DNA from: Cyrtodaria siliqua
Taxonomy: Eukaryota; Mollusca; Bivalvia; Adapedonta; Hiatellidae
Direction: 5' to 3'
Assembly: GCA_037043455.1 (NCBI GenBank)
Contig: JAWPHD010001431.1
Span: 124,001-188,000, forward strand
DNA: 64,000 bases
Shown here: positions 56,697 to 64,000 of the stretch, in pieces
How positions within the stretch are numbered: position 1 is the stretch's first letter
Layout: each line of letters begins with the position of its first letter
Translations under genes and position numbers: made by a program
The notes under the pieces: model-generated
Databases searched by the model: none
What the model saw: the letters and a program-made list of their open reading frames with translations, nothing else
What the model was told of the DNA's origin: nothing

Positions 56697-59343
56697 CTGA
56701 TGGAGTACCGGGAAGCACCCGCCAGCCCATCGGCATCGTCGGTGACGACAACATTATCGTTGGAGAACTGTGGGTCACCTGCCACTCCCAATTCCCCTCC
56801 GCCGGAGCCCCAAGAGATGGATGACGAACGTCTTCCCAACGAGCTCCTTGATGAGCTGTGTGAGGATATTGGGATGAAGGAGGGCATGGAGCTAGACTTT
56901 GTGGAGTTTCTCATGGAACAGGACATGGTCGACCCCCACCAGTACATGACCCCTGAGGCACTCAGGTCATCGGGCTTCCCTACACCCACAAACGCGTCAC
57001 AGGCAAATAGTACTCTAAATACCCCAACAAATAGAAGCTCACATGAACAAAACTGGGGAAACAGGAATTGTGGTTCTCCATCGTACTCGATAGCCTCGAG
57101 TACAAACGTGACCGTTGCGACATCTAGCGGGTCAAGTAGCCCCGTCAGCAAGAGGTTTCATTTATCGACATCCGGACCTCCGAGCCCACCTCCGCTGACT
57201 CATATGAGTGGAAATTATGTGTTTAAGGCCCCACAGACCCCACCCACTCCACGTAGACCCATACCCACATCTCAGGGTGCCGTGTCACCGCGATCAAACT
57301 TGTCGGTCAGCTCAAATCAAAGTAACCATAGCGATCATAGTAGTCATAGTAACCATTCTAGTGTACATAGCAACCCAAATAACCAAACAAACCAAAATCA
57401 AAGTGTGCCTCAGAGGTGTTACTCACCGCGGAATATTTCGGGAGGTATGGCATCACCACAGTTGCCGCACAGTACCACCAATGTATCGGCATTCAACAAA
57501 CCACCTCCACAGTATGGCCAGTATCAAGGTCAAGTTCAAGGTCAAAATAATTTACAAAAAACTATGACAAATCAACCATATCAAAGACTAGGCAGACCTG
57601 TACCACCGAATGTTAATGTGCAAAACTTTCAACAACAGAACCATAAATATATGTCGCCTTCTGTGCCTCAAGCACAAGGAGGTATGGGCAACCAATCATG
57701 TGCTATGAACAACCCTGGTAACCATGGTAACATGAACATTCAGGGTCAAATTCAGACACCGAATTCTCAGTTTAACCGTCCAATAGAATCTCCGCTGGAT
57801 CAGGGATATTTTACCGCATCAGACACGATGAGCACAAGAAGTTTTGACTCTGTTACGTCATCGGTTCCCACCAGTGTTCATAATTCTATGCATTCTCAAC
57901 ACAAGGGGCCCATGGCCTCGACACCACAAAAGTCGGTGCATTTCGCTGAGGGAATGAGTGCTAATAACAGTTATGTGCGCCAAACTGAAGGTTTGCCGTA
58001 CGAACCATGCTATAGGACTAACGTGCCAGACTGTGAACTGGAAGAATATAGAAACAGTATTCAAAAGATGCAATCAAAAATGATGCCTCGCCTAAACCAC
58101 CATGTCAAACCAGAAACTGCTCCATACACGGTTCCCAGCAACAATGGCCAGACTACCATGAATCCCTACGAATATTCAAATTCACCAGCGGGAACCAGTA
58201 TGAGCAACATGCAGCAGTTTGATTTTCAGGCAAAGTCTTCCACAAATAATTTCGGAACGGATAACAATCAAAATCTGGTGATGCAAAACTTTAATGAGAA
58301 CATGACGCCATCGCAGCATAACATGACGAACATGAACTGTCAGATGGGTCCTATGGGTCCAATGCAGCAACCGCAGATGGACCCATTTAGGGAACAGTCA
58401 CATTGTCAAATTCAGGACCCCTCAAAGGGGTCGGCCATGTTTGATCCGATGAATATGCAGAATAATATGATGAAAAACAATCAACATATGAATGATAGAA
58501 ACTGTCAGTTCTCTGGCCAATCTCAGGGTAACATGAATGAAAACTGTGGCATGATGGGAATGAACCAGGGAATCATGGGTAATCATAATGGCGGCCAAAT
58601 GCCACACAGTCGGCAACAATCTAGTGTTAATCAAAATTTTAATAGTGCACAAAACTTTCAAGGAATGCAGCAAAACTCTCAGGCTGGTTTCCCAGGTCAA
58701 GGTCAGAGGCAAGGTCAAATGGCCATGAACATGCCTGCTTCTGGGAGCCAGGCAATGATGGGATATGATCCTGTGTTTGAACAAAAAATTAATATGAACA
58801 TGGGCAGTATGGATAATCCAATGTTTGCACAAAATCAGGGAGCTAATATAAATGACGCTATGGGGAGTTGGCATGGGGGAATGCCCCAGACTCCTCAGCA
58901 GCCCCACCAGATGGGGGCAACCCCTCAGTCGGCCCCTATGGGTATTCCTGGACAGGGTATGGGGATGGCTGAAGGTCAGTGTGGACAACTGACAGGTGTA
59001 CCGTGTGCAATACCAAACTGTACAAACTGTAAAACCGGATCTCCGAACCGGCCGCCTATGATGGCGTCGCAACAGCGGTTTATTCAGCATTTAATTACAG
59101 ACAGATCTAACGCGTTCAGATCACATCCCCTGTTTCCTCTACTCAGAGATTTAATTATTGCGGACATGAATTTTAGTACGCCAAATTTCCCATACCAACT
59201 CATTTCGAACTTACCTGCAGACTTTGATAAATTGTTGCAGAACTTTTTGCACCGGAACCCGCCAGCCGGAAATTACCAAACTAATTTTGCTGTGGAAAGC
59301 GTGGTGATGGACGCGTTGAAGTATGCACATCATTGTTTAATAG
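56697..59343 (+). CDS. Large internal exon: Ser/Pro- and Asn/Gln/Met-rich protein, probable nuclear co-regulator, family unknown
   Basis: The acceptor TTTGTTTATTTTCAG ends at 56696 and the donor ATAG|GTAAGT lies at 59343/59344. The exon holds 882 uninterrupted codons plus one base (phase 0 in, phase 1 out). Counting the CTG at 56697 as residue 1, residues about 41-80 are acidic and leucine/methionine-rich (LLDELCEDIGMKEGMELDF), like an activation or docking segment. Residues about 95-250 are Ser/Pro/Thr-rich with repeated SNHS-type runs. Residues about 250-765 are Asn/Gln/Met/Gly-rich and look prion-like and disordered. A cysteine cluster, C-x4-C-x2-C (CAIPNCTNC), sits at about residues 770-778. 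Residues about 788-882 look folded and helical (PLFPLLRDLIIADMNF). VKPE offers a possible sumoylation site. The frame reads on for 17 codons past the donor (to 59396), which I take as intron read-through. The rest of the gene lies beyond the window. A transcriptional co-regulator is inferred from composition only. Confidence 0.85.
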
Positions 59344-59557
59344 GTAAGTCGAATATATTCAGTTATGCATACAGGTATAAAAGAAGATTTGGATGATACT
59401 GCCTACTGGGCTGCATTAATGTCTTGAAATATGCTTCTTTGTTAGAAAATTTGTTGAAACTAACTAATTGTAAAAATTGCTTCTGCTTCGATATTTTAGT
59501 GCAACATAGCCTCTTGATCATAACTTGGATACGGTTGAGATCCCCACCCTATATATA

Positions 59558-62500
59558 AGGGCTATTCCATTAAAACATACCCGGGACCGCAGAAAGGCAA
59601 ATTAATAAACATCTATGGGTGAAACCTATTTTTAGCTCTACTGATCAGAGATCAGCAGAGCTTATGCCGTGGTGCGGCGTCCGTCGTCCGTTTGTCTGTC
59701 CGTCTGTCCGTCTGTCCGTCCGTCTGTCTGTCCGTAAACTTTTATTTGTAGCGACTACTCCTCTGAAACTACTGGATGGATATTCATGAAACTTTACAGA
59801 AATGTTGCCCATGAAGTCTAGTTGATCCTAGCAAAAATTCATGTTGATGCGAAATCCAAGATGGCCGCCAAAGCTAAAAATAGATTTTTAAAATACAAGT
59901 TTGTAGCGACTACTTCTTGAAAACTATAAGTGATATTGATATGGGACTTTTTCTAAAATGATCAGCATGACATGATGTTGATCCTAGTCGAATATTATTT
60001 TGATTCGACCTTGAACATGGCTGCCAGTGGCCATCTTTGTTTACATAGAGTTATATAGTAAAAACTTGTAGCGACTACTCCTCTGAAACTACTTAATGGA
60101 TGTCCATGAAACTTCACAGGAATGTTGCTCTTGATGTCTAGTTGATCCTAGAAAAATTTCAGGCTGGCCGGAAATTCAAGATGGCCGCCACGGCTAAAAA
60201 TAGATTTAAAATTAATAAATTTGTAGCGACTACTTCTTGAAAACTGTAAGTGATATTGATATGGGACGTTTTCTAAAATGATCAGCATGACATGATGTTG
60301 ATCCTTGTTGAAATTTATTTCGATGCGACTTTAAACATGGCCGCTAGCGGCCATCTTTGTTTACATAGATTTATATAGTAAAAACTTGTAGCAACTACTC
60401 CTCTGAAACTACTGGATGGATATTCATGAAACTTTACAGAAATGTTGCCCATGAAGTCTAGTTGATCCTAGCAAAAATTCATGTTGATGCAAAATCCAAG
60501 ATGGCCGCCAAAGCTAAAAATAGATTTTTAAAATACAAGATTGTAGCGACTACTCCTTGAAAACTATAAGTGATATAGATATGGGACTTTTTCTAAAATG
60601 ATCAGCATGACATGATGTTGCTCCTTGTCAAAAATCGTTTTGATTCGACGTTAAACATGGCTGCCAGTGGCCATCTTTGTTTACATAGAGTTATATAGTA
60701 AAAACTTGTAGCGACTACTCCTCTGAAACTACCTGACAGATGTCCATGAAACTTCACAGGAATGTCGCTCTTGATGTCTTATTGATCGTAGCAAAATTTC
60801 AGGTCGGCCAGAAATTCAAGATGGCCGCCACAGCTAAAAATAGATTTTTAAAAAATAAGTTTGTAGCGACTACTTCTTGAAAATTATAAGTGATATTGAT
60901 ATGGGACTTTTTCTAAAATTATCAGCATGACATGATGTTGATCCTTGTGGAAAATTATTTTGATTCGACGTTAAACATGGCTGCCATTGGGCATCTTTGG
61001 TTACATAGAGTTATATAGTAAAAACTTGTAGCGACTACTCCTCTGAAACTACTTGACGGATGTTCATGAAACAGGGTCCGACAAATCTTTAAAATCGGTG
61101 GTAGCCCACTGGGCTACCAGAAAATGAACTTGGTAGCCCGGCATGCGCGCGGCGGACTCGAGGCGACTCATTTACATTTTTCACATTGCTGAACTGTTAT
61201 TGAATATGTTTGTATGTAAATGGATTTACCAGTTTGTATGTAAATGGATTTACCAATAAAACTATTTCTACAATATATGACTTTTGACTTTGTTGTTTTA
61301 CCAATATAAAAATAAAACAAATTATGAATTTCCTAAGTAATTTAGAGGCATTTTATAAAGATCTAAATCTGGGCTTTAAGGGTTTAACTAAATTTTAAAA
61401 AGATTATTTTAAATCATGTGGGTGCTAAAGCAAAATTATTATAAAATGCCTCAATCATTGAAATGGATAATGTTTTTGTTTTTTTGATGATAGTCATTTT
61501 GTACTTAAAGATCGTCATCAAAAACGTGTAAAAAAATCGACAATAAATTCTACAGTCCAGGTTACATTTTTTCTTACATTTTTACGCTAGCGTTAATAAA
61601 CAATAAAGTTGTGCTTTTATAGAAATAAACACGTGTCTACTATCCATAGGCCAACGTCGGCTACACGCGCAAACAAATGCATATACATTGTACCAGGCAA
61701 ATACTCACAAGGCTATATTTAGTGGACGTTACTATTAAACGGCCAGGTGATGTGATGACGTAGCGTGTACGGAGTTCATAAAGGTGTTTGTGTTACATGT
61801 ACATAACACAAGCACGTTCAAAACATTTGTAAACGCGATGTTTTTAATATGGGGGTCAACACTAATTGATAAGCGTACGTGTTTTTGAATTATGAACAAA
61901 ACTTTTTGCATCAAAAATCTAATTAAGAAAGCGCGTGACATCTTGATAAAAAAAATTGTTGCTCGCCAAAAATAATGTATTTACGATATCAGGTAAGTAC
62001 AAGCCACAGAGTTCTTCTATTTATAGAAATTATGCAAAAATTGGTCAAAGTTCACTTATAAACAACTTTTCCCGATATGTTTTGTTATTGTTTACCAGGG
62101 CCTTCAGTTCAGGGCACAGAAATTCTTATAATGAGTATGGTGCCCCGATGCAGCTTTTTTAAAATAGCGCCGCACGGCGCATGATTGTTTTTCGCTTTTT
62201 GATTATGTTGGATATAATTATTGACGAAGTTTGGTAAAATATTTGTGATACAAACTATACAAGATAAAACAATAAACAATTTGAATTTGACCTTTATAAT
62301 TTAGTATTAATAGTGCAATGGCGAACGCCGATTTCTCGGTTGCTGTTTCAAGAGATCTAAGAATTAATGGCTTTATACACGTATTATTTGCGTTGGCTAA
62401 ATAAAACATGAAAAGTTAGAATAAACACATTTGTTTTAAAACAATTATTTCGCAATTAAAAATGAAAACTATAAACATCCAGTCGCCGGGAAATCTCCGC

Positions 62501-63769
62501 GAGTTCTCACTGGGATTCTCCGCGATGATAACCGAGAATCCCCATAATCGCGGTGGATACAATTTACCATCGCCGCGGTGGAATAAAATCGCCGCTATGA
62601 GTGGGAATTGTCGTAATCCGCGCGGTACCATCTGTATTATCATTTGATTTTTTACTTCTTTAATTGTCTTAGTCGATCGCCAGGTTTCTATTGCATGCAA
62701 TTTGCAAACTAATTTGCACCTCAGGAAAAGGAGACACAATCTTCTCCCATAATGCCCCTTGGCCATCCAATCAAATGTTTTCCAGTCATGTCCGAGTGAA
62801 TAAATTATTGACGCAACATCGTTATTATCCAATCAAAGTGTACCCTAGTATTAAAACAACTAATGAATATTAATGAGTTATGCATGAAGGTAACTAATCT
62901 GTCAATCGATCTGGTCCGATCACCCGTGGTGTCTAAACACCTTGTTAATTGGTGTTATTATCGACGCGTGGCGGTGTTATCTTATCTAATTAGCTGGGAA
63001 GACAGGATTTTATGATATGGATTAGAGCTAAAATCTGATTTTTTGCCGGGCTACTTCAAAAGAAAATTTACAGTAGCCCGCCGGACGCGAGATAGAAAAA
63101 AATGGTAGTCCGGATCTCGACTTTTGGTAGCCCGCGGGCTCCGGGCAGAGGATTTGTCGGACCCTGATGAAACTTCACAGGAATGTTGCTCTTGATGTCT
63201 AGTTGATCCTAGAAAAATTTCAGGTCGGCCGGAAATTCAAGATGGCCGCCACAGCTAAAAATAGATTTAAAATAAATAAGTTTGTAGCGACTACTTCTTC
63301 AAAACTATAAGAGATATTGATATAGGACTTTTTCTAAAATGATCAGTATGACATGATGTTGGTCCTTGTCGAAAATCGTTTTGATTTGACGTTAAACATG
63401 GCTACCAGCGGCCATCTTTGTTTACATAGAGTTATATAATGAAAACTTGTAGCGACTACTCCTCTGAAACAACTTTACGGATTTTCATGAAACTTCACAG
63501 GAATGTTGCTCTTAATGTCTTATTGATCCTAGCAAAATTTCAGGTCGGCCGGAAATTCAAGATGGCCGCCACGGTTAAAAATAGATTTTCAAAAAACAAG
63601 TCCGTAGCGACTACTTCCTGAAATCAAAATCGTTCAGTAGAGCTTCAAGGTCATTGACCTCTTGTTCAAAATTGTGGTTCTTTAAACTCAATTTTGCATC
63701 TAATGTCCGGGTTTTCAATTTCAAAAGTGCCTTCCGTGGGTACCATGGATGTTTTAATGGAATAGCCCT
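59558..63769 (+). mobile_element. Composite element: 21-bp perfect inverted ends around a 320-bp tandem array
   Basis: AGGGCTATTCCATTAAAACA(T) at 59558-59578 is exactly inverted at 63749-63769. Between them lie units with a 320-base period ('GTAGCGACTACTCCTCTGAA' at ~59747, 60067, 60387, 60708, 61028, then 63450), each with a second half-unit starting 'TTGTAGCGACTACTTCTTGA'. A 'CCGTCTGTCCGTCTGTC' microsatellite lies near the left end (59680-59735). Net of the nested hAT-like element it is about 2.1 kb. No clear target duplication and no protein. Confidence 0.72.
61072..63166 (+). mobile_element. hAT-like element, 2095 bp, 6-bp duplication ATGAAA, nested in the 320-bp array
   Basis: ATGAAA at 61066-61071 and 63167-63172 flank CAGGGTCCGACAAATC and its perfect 16-bp inverse. 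Removing the element restores the array motif 'GTTCATGAAACTTCACAGG'. GTAGCCC/GGGCTAC motifs recur at both ends (61101-61140 and 63045-63140). Frames inside (61735-61941, 62416-62832) lack a transposase signature, so it is non-autonomous. Confidence 0.88.
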
Positions 63770-64000
63770 AAACTATAAATACACTTACTGGGCCTGAACA
63801 CTTTCAAGGCAGATGTGGGAATTTGCAATGGCATCGACTGCATGATCTAATTTTCTTACGCAATTAAAAGCCTGTTTTACACATTTTTCATCTTTGCAAA
63901 GACCATCAGATGAGCCATATTATCCCTCTTGTTTTTAAAAGCGGAGTTTGTCTACACTTTCCTACTGTCCAGACTAGTTATTTCCAGTTCTGACTAATTG

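Larger units (their letters stand above)
59344..64000 (+). other. Next intron (5' part), largely one composite repeat
   Basis: GTAAGT at 59344 opens an intron whose acceptor is not in the window. About 90 % of what is visible is the inverted-repeat-bounded block 59558-63769. No exon consistent with a phase-1 entry was recognised. Confidence 0.5.

Noticed and set aside
57208..57567. 119-codon plus-strand frame in another phase
   Set aside because: Shadow of the 882-codon exon.
58422..59090. 222-codon minus-strand frame
   Set aside because: It is antisense to the large exon, caused by its CAT/ATG-rich and stop-poor composition; the plus strand has splice sites and protein-like structure.
62416..62832. 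138-codon minus-strand frame as a transposase remnant
   Set aside because: It lies inside the 61072-63166 element, but I see no hAT dimerisation or catalytic motif in it.

Overview
The window is animal nuclear DNA: AT-rich, intron-dominated and crowded with short non-autonomous transposons, tRNA-headed SINEs and minisatellites. No bacterial operon, rRNA, CRISPR or convincing functional tRNA gene is visible. The repeat content points to a mollusc, most likely a heterodont bivalve. It includes SINEs with CAAA-type tails, tandem 'suppressed-gene-like' low-complexity blocks around 'AAGATGGCCGCC', and CAGGG-ended MITEs. This assignment is an inference from repeat style and cannot be proved from the window.

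I can support only one protein-coding gene, on the + strand, and it is incomplete at the 3' end. It has two candidate N-terminal coding exons: 30767-30946, with a splice acceptor at 30747/30748 and a donor at 30946/30947, and 40092-40418, with a donor at 40418/40419. Both end in phase 0. Both can therefore splice in frame to one very large exon, 56697-59343, whose acceptor is also phase 0. The two N-terminal exons cannot be joined to each other in frame through any AG close to the second one. This suggests alternative first exons, with a TATA-like box near 39.24 kb for the second. The large exon encodes 882 codons: an acidic segment, a long Ser/Pro then Asn/Gln/Met-rich low-complexity region, a small Cys cluster and a folded-looking C-terminal segment. 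It ends at a phase-1 donor, so the gene continues past 64 kb. I do not recognise the family. A nuclear co-regulator is plausible but is only an inference.

The other roughly 95 % is intron or flank. From left to right: 0-9 kb holds SINE fragments, a TWA-flanked MITE (2214-2528) and a 145-bp tandem repeat. 10-24 kb is a cluster of intact MITEs, several with perfect target-site duplications (TSDs): 10327-10668, 10730-11273, 12549-13809 nested in 12513-14240, 19222-19982 and 20489-20937. 24.5-31.5 kb is dominated by tandem arrays, including thirty exact 28-bp units ending 63 bp upstream of the first coding exon. 33.4-35.6 kb is a 35-bp minisatellite split by a transposon that is itself split by a SINE. 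36-37.8 kb and 59.6-63.8 kb are long degenerate tandem blocks; the second is bounded by perfect 21-bp inverted repeats and interrupted by a 2.1-kb hAT-like element. 40.7-41.7 kb is a 56-bp minisatellite just inside the second alternative intron. 42-47.5 kb carries three more CAGGG-ended elements, a TWA element and a retroposed insert of unknown origin with a 15-bp TSD. 53-55 kb has two complete SINEs with TSDs and a TTAA-flanked MITE.

The most interesting result is the amount of intact mobilisation history that can be read directly. Many empty sites can be reconstructed, nested insertions give a relative chronology, and the CAGGG-ended elements share one architecture: a short inverted terminal repeat (TIR), a family-specific short motif clustered just inside the ends, and a 5-, 6- or 8-bp TSD.
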